Made by a program: the position numbers and the translations under genes | The notes under the pieces: model-generated | The model's database searches: none | Told to the model about the DNA's origin: nothing | Seen by the model: the letters and a program-made list of their open reading frames with translations, nothing else | Shown: positions 36,175-45,624 of the stretch, one piece after another | How positions within the stretch are numbered: position 1 is the first letter of the stretch | Layout: each line of letters begins with the position of its first letter | NCBI RefSeq assembly: GCF_014198605.1 | Contig: NZ_JACIHU010000003.1 | Length of the DNA stretch: 64,000 nucleotides | Direction: 5' to 3' (one strand) | Source: Rhizobium etli_C | GTDB taxonomy: Bacteria; Pseudomonadota; Alphaproteobacteria; Rhizobiales; Rhizobiaceae

Positions 36175-37842
36175 ATGACGAAATCCGGCAACCGTCCTTC
36201 AAAGGCGGTTGCCTTCCTTTTTCAGCGTGTAAAGGCATCGGCCTTGCTGCAGGACAACAGATTGCTCGCATCCGGTACCGAGGCGCCGGCCGCGCCGGGA
36301 CCCGTGCGAATGGTTTTGCCGCGCGGGCGCATACCGCACGCATCCGTCATGCTCCTCGCAACCGCGGTCGCGCTGTTCAGTCTCGTGCCGCTCGGCTTCA
36401 TCGGCTGGATCACCTATGATGTCGGCTGGGAAACCGTGAAGACGCTCGTCTTCCGGTCGCGCGTCGGCGACCTCCTCATCAATACGGTTCTCCTCGAATC
36501 GATCACCATTCCGCTGTCGGTCGCGCTGGCCGTGACGCTCGCCTGGCTGACCGAGCGGACGGATGTTCCTTTCGCCAGGCTGTGGGCCTGGCTGGCGATC
36601 GCGCCGCTCGCCGTGCCGGCCTTCGTGCACAGCTATGCCTGGGTCAGCCTCATTCCCGGCATGCGCGGCCTGCAGAGCGGCGTCTTCGTTTCGGTGATCG
36701 CCTATTACCCCTTCCTCTATCTGCCGGTCGCCGCAGCCTTGCGCCGTCTCGATCCGGCCATCGAGGATGCCGCGGCCTCGCTCGGCCTCAATCCCTGGCG
36801 TGTCTTCTTCCGCGCCGTGCTGCCGCAGCTGAGATTCGCCATCTGCGGCGGCTCGCTGCTGATCGCGCTGCACCTGCTTTCGGAATACGGTCTGTTCGTC
36901 ATGATCCGGTTCGACACTTTTGCCACCGCGATCGTCGACCAGTTCCAGTCTTCCTACAACAGCCCGGCCTCCAACATGCTCGGCGGCGTGCTCGTCGCCT
37001 GCTGTCTTTTCCTGCTTGGCCTCGAAGTGCTGCTGCGCGGCAACGAACGTTATGCCCGCGTCGGCGCCGGCTCACCGCGTCCGGCCGATCGCCGGCGTCT
37101 CGGCTGGTTCGTGGTGCCGGCCATCGCGCTGCCTGTCGTCCTGGCGGTGCTGACGCTCGGCGTGCCGCTGGTGACGCTTGGCCGCTGGCTCTATCTCGGC
37201 GGCAGCGAGATCTGGCGTATTGAGGTCGCCAGCGCCTTCGTGCAGACGATCGTGCTCGCTCTTGCCGGCGGCGTGCTGGCGACGATAGCCGCGGCTCCGA
37301 TGGCGTGGCTGTCGGTGCGCGCACCCGGTCGCTTGCAGCGCCTGCTCGAAGCCTGCCACTATTATGTCGGCTCGCTGCCGGGTGTCGTCGTGGCGCTGGC
37401 GCTGGTGACGATCACCGTGCGCCTGATACTGCCGCTCTATCAGACCTTCGCAACCCTGCTCGTCGCCTATGTGATGCTTTTTCTGCCGCGCGCCATGGTC
37501 GGGCTGCGCACCAGCATCGCCCAGGCGCCGGTGGAGCTGGAGCGCGCCGCGATGGGTCTCGGCCGCACCCCCGGCCAGGCGGTGCGGCAGATCACCATGC
37601 GGCTTGCCGCGCCCGGAGCCGCCGCCAGCGTGGCGCTCGCCGCACTCGGCATCACCAATGAACTCACGGCGACGCTGATGCTTTCGCCCAATGGCGTCGA
37701 TACGCTGGCGACGAAATTCTGGTCGCTGACCAGCGAAATCGATTATGTCTCCGCCGCCCCCTACGCCTTCATGATGATCGTGCTGTCGCTGCCGCTCACC
37801 CTGACGCTCTATACGCAATCGAAACGGACCGCCGGCCAATGA
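36175..37842 (+). CDS. Ferric-iron ABC transporter, permease (fused dimer)
   Basis: A 555-residue inner-membrane protein with two tandem BPD_transp_1 modules and about 12 helices, as in FbpB/SfuB. EAA-loop motifs are RRLDPAIEDAAASLGLNPWR (about 185-205) and the second APVELERAAMGLGRTPGQ (about 447-464). The first ~45 residues are poorly conserved and an ATG at 36310 is an alternative start. It follows the binding protein after 63 bp and overlaps the ATPase gene by 4 bp. Confidence 0.9.
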   Translation: MTKSGNRPSKAVAFLFQRVKASALLQDNRLLASGTEAPAAPGPVRMVLPRGRIPHASVMLLATAVALFSLVPLGFIGWITYDVGWETVKTLVFRSRVGDLLINTVLLESITIPLSVALAVTLAWLTERTDVPFARLWAWLAIAPLAVPAFVHSYAWVSLIPGMRGLQSGVFVSVIAYYPFLYLPVAAALRRLDPAIEDAAASLGLNPWRVFFRAVLPQLRFAICGGSLLIALHLLSEYGLFVMIRFDTFATAIVDQFQSSYNSPASNMLGGVLVACCLFLLGLEVLLRGNERYARVGAGSPRPADRRRLGWFVVPAIALPVVLAVLTLGVPLVTLGRWLYLGGSEIWRIEVASAFVQTIVLALAGGVLATIAAAPMAWLSVRAPGRLQRLLEACHYYVGSLPGVVVALALVTITVRLILPLYQTFATLLVAYVMLFLPRAMVGLRTSIAQAPVELERAAMGLGRTPGQAVRQITMRLAAPGAAASVALAALGITNELTATLMLSPNGVDTLATKFWSLTSEIDYVSAAPYAFMMIVLSLPLTLTLYTQSKRTAGQ

Positions 37843-38876
37843 CGCTGCTTACGATCGAGAACATCAGCAAGCGTTACGGCCCGGTCCAAGCGCTGAAGGA
37901 TATTTCGCTCGAAGTGCAGGCGGGCAGCCGCACCGCGGTCGTCGGGCCGTCCGGTTCGGGCAAAACGACGCTGCTGCGCATTATTGCCGGCTTCGAGCAG
38001 GCCGACGCCGGCAGGGTGACCCTGGATGGCGACGTGCTGGCGGAGGGTCCGGCCGCGGTGCCGGCCCATAAGCGCGGCATCGGCATCGTCTCGCAGGACG
38101 GAGCGCTATTTCCGCATCTGAGCGTTGGCGAGAATATCGGCTTCGGTTTCGAGAAAGGGGCTGTGGATCGCGAGAAGCGCATCATCGATCTGCTCGATAT
38201 GGTCGAGCTCGATCGCGGCATGCTGGCGCGGCGCCCGCACCAGCTTTCCGGCGGCCAACAGCAGCGCGTCGCACTTGCCCGCGCGCTCGGCCGTAAGCCG
38301 CGGCTGATGCTGCTCGACGAGCCGTTCTCGGCGCTCGATACCGGCTTGCGTGAAAACATGCGCAAGGTGGTGGCGCGCGTGCTGCAGGCAGCCGGCATTA
38401 CCGCCGTTCTGGTGACGCACGATCAGGAAGAGGCGCTGAGCTTTGCCGATCAGGTGGCGGTCTTAAGGGAAGGGCGGCTGATCCAGGCCGGATCGCCGCA
38501 ATCATTGTATCTGCATCCCAGGGATCGCGAGACGGCGCTGTTCCTCGGCGATGCGGTGTTGTTGCCCGCCATCATCCGAAACGGCCAAGCCGATTGCGCC
38601 CTCGGCCGCGTCGCGGTCGACGGCAGCCGGCAGGGCAAGGCGGAGATCATGCTGCGGCCCGAACAGATCCGTGTCATTGCCGATGAAAGCGATCGCGATC
38701 ATGGCGGACGTGTCGTCGAGGTGGAATTCGGCGGCGCGGTCTGCACCGTTGCCGTTTCGCTTGATGGCGTCGCCCTGCCGCCGATCCGGATCAAGACCTC
38801 GAGCGTCGCGCTGCCGGCACGCGGCGATCTCGTTCGGCTCGATATTTCAGGCAAGGCGCATGTCTTCGAACGGTAA
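37839..38876 (+). CDS. Ferric-iron ABC transporter, ATP-binding protein
   Basis: A 345-residue FbpC/PotA-type ATPase. Walker A is GPSGSGKTTLLR (about 37-48), signature LSGGQQQRVALARAL (about 133-147), Walker B MLLDEPFSALD, switch His in LVTHDQEEAL. A C-terminal TOBE domain (about 265-345) may sense substrate. The stop codon touches the stop of the convergent glycoamylase-like gene, with no space for a separate terminator. Confidence 0.92.
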   Translation: MTLLTIENISKRYGPVQALKDISLEVQAGSRTAVVGPSGSGKTTLLRIIAGFEQADAGRVTLDGDVLAEGPAAVPAHKRGIGIVSQDGALFPHLSVGENIGFGFEKGAVDREKRIIDLLDMVELDRGMLARRPHQLSGGQQQRVALARALGRKPRLMLLDEPFSALDTGLRENMRKVVARVLQAAGITAVLVTHDQEEALSFADQVAVLREGRLIQAGSPQSLYLHPRDRETALFLGDAVLLPAIIRNGQADCALGRVAVDGSRQGKAEIMLRPEQIRVIADESDRDHGGRVVEVEFGGAVCTVAVSLDGVALPPIRIKTSSVALPARGDLVRLDISGKAHVFER

Positions 38877-40208
38877 TCATCCGACCTTGCGTATCAGCTC
38901 TTCCGGCTCGATGCCTTCCAGCCAGCCGCCGGCAAACCCGGCTCGCTCGAGCCCGAGGCGGATGACCGGCGACTGCCGCATCAGTCTCCAGATGAAGTCG
39001 GAGCGCGCATTTTCGATGGTCATGACGACAAGACCCTGGTCGATGCCGACGGTGCGGTCGTCGACCCAGCCCTCGGGCCGCTTGGTCTTGACCGTCGGAT
39101 TGAAGCCACCGGGGAAACCGCCCTCCAAGAGCAGGTTCGGATAGCTGGTCAGAAGCGCCTTGGTGCCGTCGAGAGCCGCCTGCCGGTCATAGGGCAGGCA
39201 GGCGAGGGCCGCCCAGGGTGCGATCGTCCCGTCATCCGGGCCAAGCGGCGCACCGCGCGCGGCATAACCCAGAACCTTCGGCTGGCGGCCGCCGCGCATG
39301 CGCCGGGTCGGCGGCGGGCCGTCGCAAGCGGAAAAACCCCAGATATTCCTGTTGTAGCCGACGAACTGGCCGGGATTACGCTCGGCATAGTCACGCTGGA
39401 CGTTGATGACCACCTGCGTGTTGCGGAAATAATCCCAGTTCCGCTCCGCCATCGGCCTGTCCCGAATGCCGCGGAAATCAATCCAGGCATGGGAGAACAG
39501 ATGGATGAACAGCGGGCCGGCATAGAGATAGGGCTGTTCGCCGTGCATCATCCAGGAATAGCTTGCCGTGAAGGCGTCGTAGCACGACTGCGGGATGGGA
39601 TGCGTCGGTGATGCCAGCGCCAGGGCATAAAGGATGATCGCCTCGTCGAAGCCGTGATAACGCCAGCGCAGAAAGCCCGACGAGGGCTTCCAACCCATGG
39701 AAATGGTGTCGCCCTTGTTCAGCGCCCAGCGCCAGTCGACGCGTTCGTAGATGAAGGTCGCGAGCTCACGGATTTCAGTCTCGGTCTCGTCCTGGCGATC
39801 GAAATATTGCGCTGATGTCAGGATGCCGGCAACGAGCAGAGCGGTGTCGATGGTCGAAAGCTCGCTGTTCCAGGCGCGGTTGCCGGTGTCCATGTGCAGG
39901 AAATGGTAGAAGAAGCCGCGGTGACCGGTCGCATGACGTTCCTCGCCCTGGCGCGCCTCGGCAAAGAAACGCAGCGTATTGACGGTGCGTTCGGCCGCTT
40001 CCTTGCGGGTGATCCAGCAACGTTCGACACCAACGGTATAGGAGGAAAGCGCAAAGCCGACGGCCGCGATGCTCGCCGGCACGCCGCCGATCGAGGTATC
40101 CGCCACCAGGCCATTCTCGGGATTGGAATATTTCAGGAAGTACTTGAATGCCGAATACTGCAACCTGTCGACCAGGGCGGCATCGATGTCTTCAATCCGT
40201 TGCAGCAT
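38877..40208 (-). CDS. Glycoamylase-fold hydrolase (GH144-like), cytosolic
   Basis: A 443-residue (alpha/alpha)6-barrel protein of the Glycoamylase (PF10091) family. GGVPASIAAVGFALSSYTVG, GHRGFFYHFLHMDTG and YHGFDEAIILYALALASPTHPI are typical blocks. The same fold occurs in the C-terminal part of cyclic beta-1,2-glucan synthase and in GH144 endo-beta-1,2-glucanases, so a beta-1,2-glucan substrate is likely in a rhizobium. There is no signal peptide, unlike most GH144 enzymes, which implies intracellular turnover. A candidate promoter lies at 40353-40380. Confidence 0.82.
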   Translation of the reverse strand: MLQRIEDIDAALVDRLQYSAFKYFLKYSNPENGLVADTSIGGVPASIAAVGFALSSYTVGVERCWITRKEAAERTVNTLRFFAEARQGEERHATGHRGFFYHFLHMDTGNRAWNSELSTIDTALLVAGILTSAQYFDRQDETETEIRELATFIYERVDWRWALNKGDTISMGWKPSSGFLRWRYHGFDEAIILYALALASPTHPIPQSCYDAFTASYSWMMHGEQPYLYAGPLFIHLFSHAWIDFRGIRDRPMAERNWDYFRNTQVVINVQRDYAERNPGQFVGYNRNIWGFSACDGPPPTRRMRGGRQPKVLGYAARGAPLGPDDGTIAPWAALACLPYDRQAALDGTKALLTSYPNLLLEGGFPGGFNPTVKTKRPEGWVDDRTVGIDQGLVVMTIENARSDFIWRLMRQSPVIRLGLERAGFAGGWLEGIEPEELIRKVG

Positions 40209-40561
40209 AGGCTCCTACCCAACTGTTGCATCGCCCCCATGGTTGAACATGAGGGCCGTCCCCCCGGCAAATCAAACCTTTTTGATTCGCAAGGATAAGA
40301 GAACACAAACGACGGGTATCGGTCGTTAACAATTATCGGTGAAATAATATCTAGCATAAGTCATATAAGCGGTGCAGCAAAAAGAGGGCGTCGCGCTGCG
40401 GCGGCACAGCTTATGTCCGGCAATACTTTGTGCCTCGCAGCATCCCGCAAGGCGGCCCCCTATCGACCGATCGCATAGGCCAGTCGCAAGTCCTGGAGGG
40501 TCGCGGAGTCGGGCCGAACATTCCTTTTGGGAAATCATCTCTCATCGGCGTCGGTGAAATC
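40209..40561. other. 353 bp gap upstream of the glycoamylase-like gene
   Basis: Both flanking genes are on the minus strand. An AT-rich part (40320-40380) contains, on the minus strand, TTGCTG (40375-40380), 16 bp, TATGCT (40353-40358), a possible promoter. The remainder has no supportable gene. Confidence 0.4.
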
Positions 40562-42004
40562 TCAAGCCTGCGGTGACCGCGCGGAGCGGAAGACCTGCGG
40601 CTCGAAGGCAAAATCCTTGTCGAAGGGATAGGTCGGATGCTGTTTGCGTAGCCGCGGCAGGCGCTCGACGAACTGATCGACCACGCCCTCCGACAGTGCC
40701 ATGAGGTTCGGATTGGCGATCGGCGCCAGTTCCGGCGAAAGATAACCCGATTTGACGACGATGATTTTGGCCGCATGTGGGTCGAGGCCCAGCCGGGTGA
40801 AATCGACAATATTGTGGTAGGGCCGCCGTTTGGCCGACAGCACGAGATCGATGCCGCCGGTCGAAACCACCGCCTGACGGTCGGCCGGATCCGACGTTTC
40901 GTGCAGGAACCGGACGATGAAACGGGCAATCACCGGCTTGCTGCCCTGGGTATCGAGTGAAGCGCCGACGCTGAGTTCCAGCTCGGTACCCACGCCTGCG
41001 GCGTAACAGGCTTCGGTCGCCGCCTTGTCGGTGATGCCGGCGAAGACGACACCGCTGGCGTTTCCGGAGATCAGCTCGGCCAAGACGTCGGCTCGGTCCC
41101 CGACGCCGCCGCCGGTCGGGTTATCGCCGGATTCGGCGAGCACGACAGGAGCCGTCGGGCTGGCGATGGCTCTCGCGACGCATTCCTCGACCGATCCCGT
41201 CTCGCAGCCGAAAACGAAGTCCTCGCGCGCATCCCAATAGGCCTGGGCGAGGCGTTTGGCCTCACGCTCGAGCACGGCGCGATCGGTACCGGTCATGATG
41301 GCGGCGGCGGTAGCGCGCGGCTCGTCGGCCCAGACATAGCCGACCATCAGCGATGCATCCCAGACGCCGTCGATCGCGTCGATCTCAGGCAGCAGGGCAT
41401 AAAGGCCTTTAGCCGGCTCATCGACGGTGCTGGTCCGTTCGCCGGGCAGCATGACCGGGATCGGCGCCCAGAGAACATGCGGTCTTACCTCGGTTTTCAG
41501 GCTTTTCACCAGCATGGAGACCGAGCGGCGCATTGTCTCCTCGACATCGATATGCGGCGCCGTGCGATAGGTCGAATAGATATCGAGCGCATCGATGATG
41601 CGTTGGGTGACGTTGCCGTGCAGGTCATAGCTTGCCGAAACCGTGCAATCCTCGCCGACCAGGGCGCGGGCGGCACTGATCCAGTCGCCCTCGGCATCTT
41701 CCATGCCGTCCACATACATGGCGCCGTGCATGGCGAGATATAGCCCGTCGAGCGGCAGCAGCGGTTTCAGCCGCTCGAGAAATTCTGCCTTGAAGGCCTC
41801 ATAGGTGGCGCGCGCAACCGGCCCGCCGGCAATGGCGCGGGCATGGATCGTCGGCAGGAATTCCGCGTCATAATCCCTTAGGAAAGCGAAATAGGAAGAC
41901 TCCAGCAACTGCTCGCCGCGCAGCACGCGAAAATCCCTCTCCTCGTTCAGAACAGGATTGTAAGTGCTGCATTCAATATGAATGCCACCGACGGCGATGC
42001 GCAT
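40562..42004 (-). CDS. M81 family metallopeptidase (MlrC-like)
   Basis: A 480-residue protein with N-terminal DUF1485 and C-terminal MlrC domains. Metal-binding blocks: GGIHIECSTYNP near the N-terminus, SYDLHGNVT (about 162-170) and TAPHIDVEET (about 185-194). MlrC opens a microcystin-derived linear peptide in Sphingomonas. Rhizobial homologues probably cleave other peptides or N-substituted amino-acid derivatives. The ATG at 42004 has GAGG 6 bp upstream, better than the frame start at 42031. Not in an obvious operon. Confidence 0.85.
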   Translation of the reverse strand: MRIAVGGIHIECSTYNPVLNEERDFRVLRGEQLLESSYFAFLRDYDAEFLPTIHARAIAGGPVARATYEAFKAEFLERLKPLLPLDGLYLAMHGAMYVDGMEDAEGDWISAARALVGEDCTVSASYDLHGNVTQRIIDALDIYSTYRTAPHIDVEETMRRSVSMLVKSLKTEVRPHVLWAPIPVMLPGERTSTVDEPAKGLYALLPEIDAIDGVWDASLMVGYVWADEPRATAAAIMTGTDRAVLEREAKRLAQAYWDAREDFVFGCETGSVEECVARAIASPTAPVVLAESGDNPTGGGVGDRADVLAELISGNASGVVFAGITDKAATEACYAAGVGTELELSVGASLDTQGSKPVIARFIVRFLHETSDPADRQAVVSTGGIDLVLSAKRRPYHNIVDFTRLGLDPHAAKIIVVKSGYLSPELAPIANPNLMALSEGVVDQFVERLPRLRKQHPTYPFDKDFAFEPQVFRSARSPQA

Positions 42005-42240
42005 GGGAAACCTCGGTTGATATGGGAGCAATCAGGAAAATAGGGTGACGATAAGCTGAAGATGGGGCGTCGATCCGCCGATCGCGCCGCCGCTCTCTGA
42101 TCCTGATGATAGTTCGCAAAACGAGCCGATCAACCGCAATAGGGGACAAATTTCATTCGAGGTCTGCCGGCATCGATGACCCGGAATTAGCTCTTGGAAG
42201 GCTTCTCCCGGAGACCTCGATGGAGTCTGGTCGAGGTCGC

Positions 42241-42969
42241 TTACCACCCGCAAAGCGACCGTGACGTCGGCGTCAGCTGTGCGACATCGATGCGACGCCA
42301 ACACTGGCTGTCCATCCGCGGATAAATCTCGGTTATCCAGATCGGATTCTGCCGCAATCGATTCTGGTAGGCAGCTGCAGCGTTTTGATCCCGATGACAT
42401 TCGATCCAGACGAACACCGTTTCTCCCTCGCGAACCGGCAGCCGCGGGAATCCGTTACTGCGTCGCTCGGTCGTGAGCAGCGCGTCGATACGCGCACCGG
42501 CGGCTAGCATCGCCGGGAGCGCATTGTCCCGGAAAAACCCCGAGAAATCTTCTTCCGAACCGGGTGCGAGCGAGCAGATATTCACGACGACCAGCCCTTG
42601 TGCCCGGGCGTGCTCCGCCTCCTTATCCCTCGGCAGATTGTGCGCAAAAGGCAGAACGCCCGCCACCGGCTTCAGCAGCAGGACATTGTCCGAATTGAGC
42701 ATCGTCGCGTTGGCCGCCGGCCCATACTCCTTCCAGACCGGGCCGCCGTAGAAGGATGCAAGCGCCTCCGTCCTGGCTTCCATGTCCTCAAAAGAACGAA
42801 CCCAGACGAAGCAATCGGGATCGCCGAGATCACGGAACTCGCCTTCGACGCGCATGCCGAGCCTCTCCTGAGGTTCAACAAATTCGATGTCAAACAGACG
42901 AATCAGCGCCTCCCTGCGCCCCGGCAGAAGCCGATAGCGGCGAAGCTCGAAGATGGTGTGCGGGTTCAT
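42241..42969 (-). CDS. NIPSNAP family protein (two domains)
   Basis: A 242-residue protein with two ferredoxin-like alpha/beta NIPSNAP modules: FELRRYRLLPGRREALIRLF (about 7-26) and a second about 125-235. Function in bacteria is not established, and these dimeric folds often act as small monooxygenases or stress proteins. It is divergent from a TetR regulator with a striking shared operator (42993-43023), so it is likely induced by the TetR ligand. The region 42005-42240 downstream holds no gene I can support. Confidence 0.82.
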   Translation of the reverse strand: MNPHTIFELRRYRLLPGRREALIRLFDIEFVEPQERLGMRVEGEFRDLGDPDCFVWVRSFEDMEARTEALASFYGGPVWKEYGPAANATMLNSDNVLLLKPVAGVLPFAHNLPRDKEAEHARAQGLVVVNICSLAPGSEEDFSGFFRDNALPAMLAAGARIDALLTTERRSNGFPRLPVREGETVFVWIECHRDQNAAAAYQNRLRQNPIWITEIYPRMDSQCWRRIDVAQLTPTSRSLCGW

Positions 42970-42992
42970 GGTTTTCCAGACAGGTCGATCAT

Positions 42993-43023
42993 CCTGTTTT
43001 CACAACAGGACAATTGACCTGTT
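42993..43023. promoter_or_regulatory. TetR operator, three alternating half-sites
   Basis: CCTGTT (42993-42998), AACAGG (43004-43009) and CCTGTT (43018-43023). The first two form a perfect inverted repeat with a 5 bp spacer. The last two form AACAGG-ACAATTGA-CCTGTT, nearly palindromic throughout. It lies between the NIPSNAP and tetR start codons. Confidence 0.7.
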
Positions 43024-43064
43024 TTGTCAAGCTGCTATTGTCATCGCTGGTTGATCTGAATGCC

Positions 43065-43679
43065 ATGAGCCAAAACAAAAGAACCAACGACCCGGAAGGC
43101 GTGCGTCGCCGAATCATCGATGCGGCCTATGACGCCTTCGTCACGCAGGGTTATCTTGCGACAGGCATGCTGGAGCTGCGCGAAAAAGCTGCCGTATCAG
43201 GCGGCGCAATGGCCCATCATTTCCCTGCGAAGCGCGACCTTGGCCTTGCGGTCATCCGCGATCGCGTCGCCGACGTCGTTCAACAAACATGGATCGAACC
43301 GCTCCTGACATGTGAGGACACGCCGGCCGCCATCGATCTGATCTTCAAAGACATCATTGCCGAATTAGTGCTAAAGGACCGGGTCTCCGGCTGCCCGCTC
43401 AACAACATCGCAATGGAAATCTCCCAGCATGACGCGGAAATGCGCGCGCTCGTCAGCGCCGTATTCGGAACCTGGCACAAAGCGCTGTCTGCGAGGTTCA
43501 AAGCGGATGTGGAAGCAAAGCGCGCCCGGGGCCTCGACCCGCAGAAAACCGCAACGCTGGTCATTGCGGCCTACTCAGGCGCCATGGCAATGGCGAAGGC
43601 CCGCCAGGATGTCGGCCCGCTCAACGACTGCCGCACCGAATTGGCGGCGCTGCTGGCGGTTAAATACCGCCGACCCTGA
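43065..43679 (+). CDS. TetR-family transcriptional regulator
   Basis: A 204-residue repressor. The N-terminal helix-turn-helix (about 12-58) contains IIDAAYDAFVTQGYLATGM and AAVSGGAMAHHFPAKRDL. The C-terminal ligand domain resembles the TetR_C group of LmrA/YxaF (GCPLNNIAMEIS). Start at 43065 (MSQNKRTNDPEG) lies just past the operator. A longer open frame from 42756 is antisense to NIPSNAP. The last ~220 bases of the gene plus 80 bases of flank are duplicated at 45334-45624. Confidence 0.88.
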   Translation: MSQNKRTNDPEGVRRRIIDAAYDAFVTQGYLATGMLELREKAAVSGGAMAHHFPAKRDLGLAVIRDRVADVVQQTWIEPLLTCEDTPAAIDLIFKDIIAELVLKDRVSGCPLNNIAMEISQHDAEMRALVSAVFGTWHKALSARFKADVEAKRARGLDPQKTATLVIAAYSGAMAMAKARQDVGPLNDCRTELAALLAVKYRRP

Positions 43680-43759
43680 CGGATGAATTCGCAGAGAGCG
43701 CGAAAAGTCGCGCGCCGATTCCTCTGAAGAATCCGAACCTGCGAGCCGTCACGAGCAAT
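43456..43759 (+). repeat. Direct repeat, copy A (tetR 3' end and flank)
   Basis: From GCGCCGTATTCGG to CGAGCAAT. It covers the last third of tetR and 80 bp beyond. The same stretch with scattered substitutions and single-base deletions recurs in the same direction at 45334-45624, so about 1.9 kb lies between equivalent points. Confidence 0.9.
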
Positions 43760-43924
43760 GCGAAGCCGTCTTTCTAAGTGATAATCCATCGCGCCCCCTG
43801 TGTGACCTGTATCGGGCCAGACGATCGCAGCCTTGATGCTATGTTCGAGAGTCAGTCACCGCGCTAGATACCTGACCATTGCATTGCCGCCCCATCGACG
43901 CCTAGGCTCTGGACGACGACGGCG

Positions 43925-44503
43925 CTATTTGGGACGTAAAAATTCCGGGAATGGTTCAGGCAGTTCTAGATGCTCGGCTTTCAGCAATCCGCGCAACTCC
44001 AAAAGGGGCTTCCAGAGAGCATTATTGAGCGCGCTTGCGCGACGAACAGTCTCAACGAGTTCGTTGATTGTGGCCTTGTTCAATATCTTGCTGTGCGGCC
44101 TGTATGTCCGGGCGCGGGGATCAAAGCTATAGGTTTCGATTGCCGCGAGGTTCATGGTGCTAGGGTCAACCTTGTAAAAAGAATGGCAGTAGAAATTTCG
44201 GGTTCGAGTTATGCCGTCGAAGACTTCGGCACACTTTGAGATTTCGTCTTTCAAGGGCTGCGGCACCTCAACTTCGTTGAGCAATTGAAGCGCCAGATCG
44301 ACTCTTGCCTTTGTCGACTTCGTCGAAAGCCAGATTATTGACGAGATACCGGTGTCGGCTTTGCCTACGACGCACGCTAGGATACCGTAGAACATACTCT
44401 CGCAATTAGCCCAATTGGCGACGAGTGTTCCGATGCAGTAGGCGAGCTGGTCTTCAAGGTCCATGCCAGCCGGCATTACGAAATTCTTAGGTTTTGCAGT
44501 CAT
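43925..44503 (-). CDS. Hypothetical protein, unrecognised (192 aa)
   Basis: A soluble, mostly helical protein. The first 75 residues (MTAKPKNFVMPAG, DLEDQLAYCIGTLVANWANCE) suggest helical packing. A RTRNFYCHSFYKVDP block follows near 125. I do not recognise the family. Its base composition is lower in GC than the flanks. The frame extends to a TTG at 44554, but the ATG at 44503 is a more likely start. It lies inside the segment bounded by the duplicated tetR tail, with a second small unknown gene, suggesting acquisition by transfer. Confidence 0.55.
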   Translation of the reverse strand: MTAKPKNFVMPAGMDLEDQLAYCIGTLVANWANCESMFYGILACVVGKADTGISSIIWLSTKSTKARVDLALQLLNEVEVPQPLKDEISKCAEVFDGITRTRNFYCHSFYKVDPSTMNLAAIETYSFDPRARTYRPHSKILNKATINELVETVRRASALNNALWKPLLELRGLLKAEHLELPEPFPEFLRPK

Positions 44504-44720
44504 AAAAGACACCCAAAAGAAAGACGACAAAGGCGACGAGGTCTTGGAGCCCAAGACGCCGCCTTATCCAAAACCCTCCCGAGCCGGAGCCTGGGAGGGG
44601 TGAAGACAATAGAAGTGGAAATGACCGTCGCTCTTAAAGCGCGTGACGTTCTAGCCCTTATGTAGTGCGGCACGCACTATGCTTGGACGCCCTCATGAGC
44701 GACAGCTCCACGAGCAGCCG

Positions 44721-44924
44721 CTATTTTTTTGTGCCGTAGGGGCTTTGGTTCACCGGCTTCAACGAAACGCCGATCTCGCTCGCCTTTGCTTGTACCGCCT
44801 CAGGCGTTCGCCCGAGGTGAAGCCCAAGCACACGGGTAGGCGTGTTGTGTTTAACTTCTTGCTTGAGCTGCTTTACATCGGAAGGTGTCCACGGCTTCCC
44901 GTGATTCTTGGGAGTCTTCGTCAT
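44721..44924 (-). CDS. Small SANT/Myb-like protein (67 aa)
   Basis: A basic 67-residue protein, MTKTPKNHGKPWTPSDVKQL at the start and LGRTPEAVQAKASEIGVSL in the middle. The W-T-x-x-D-V spacing and the LGRTPEAVxxKA helix resemble a single Myb/SANT or GcrA-type helix-turn-helix. Very similar small proteins recur in rhizobial genomes (from memory, without a search). DNA binding is plausible but untested. It sits in the AT-richer island beside tRNA-Ser. Confidence 0.65.
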   Translation of the reverse strand: MTKTPKNHGKPWTPSDVKQLKQEVKHNTPTRVLGLHLGRTPEAVQAKASEIGVSLKPVNQSPYGTKK

Positions 44925-45333
44925 ATAAAAAAGTCCCTATGTGTTGCCAAAGGACGGCTTGACGACTGTTCCGGGAGGATTCAAAGTCTGGATTGTCTTC
45001 ATCCGGGCCGCGCCTTGGCTTGGTTGACGTGAGGGTGACGGTCGTAGTGGGCCGTCACCCCTCTAGTCTCCGAACTCTTTTTCGATTCTACAAGCATTTG
45101 TTCCGCGATTGTTCCCGTATCCACACGGAACATTAGCTTTTCCTGCGTTTCCACAGCTACACTAATCGAGCGTGCATTTAGGGCGGTGCAATAGCTGGTG
45201 CAGCTTCCAAAGCCGGTGGGGATCCGTTCTCGACGGAGACTGGAAAACCACGCTGTCGGTCCTGTGCCCCGTGATGCGGAGCAAACGGCAGCAGTCAGCC
45301 GTTATTTCGAATGACCATTCGAAGGGAGACAGG
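44925..45333. other. 409 bp non-coding part of the island
   Basis: Contains a strong hairpin GGGTGACGG (45033-45041)/CCGTCACCC (45052-45060) and little else. The short open frames here show no protein character. The right end runs into the duplicated tetR tail. Confidence 0.45.
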
Positions 45334-45555
45334 GCGCCGTATTCGGAGCCTGGCACAAAGCGCTGTCTGCCAGTTTTAAAGTAGATGTGGAAGCAAAGCG
45401 CGCCCATAGCCTCGACCCGCAGAAACCGCAACGCTGGTCATCGCCACCTACTCCGGCTCGATCGCAACGGCGAAGGCACGCCAGGATGTCGGTCGGCTCA
45501 ACGACTGCCGCGCCGGCTGGCAGCGCTGCTGGCGAGAAAATACCGCCGGGCATAA
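45334..45555 (+). pseudogene. tetR C-terminal remnant (frameshifted duplicate)
   Basis: Closely matches bases 43456-43679 of the intact tetR gene, but has no 5' two-thirds. It carries a one-base deletion in the CAGAAAACCGC run and another near the GCGCGCCGGC end, so the reading frame is broken twice. It retains the sequence up to the stop region. Confidence 0.85.
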
Positions 45556-45624
45556 CTGGGAAACGTAAAAAGCCGCACGCCGATTCCTCTGAAGAATCGG
45601 TACCTGCGAGCCGGCACGAGCAAT
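45334..45624 (+). repeat. Direct repeat, copy B
   Basis: Diverged copy of 43456-43759, ending 8 bp before the 3' end of tRNA-Ser. The paired repeats bracket the two unknown genes and could support excision of the intervening ~1.9 kb by homologous recombination. Confidence 0.9.
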
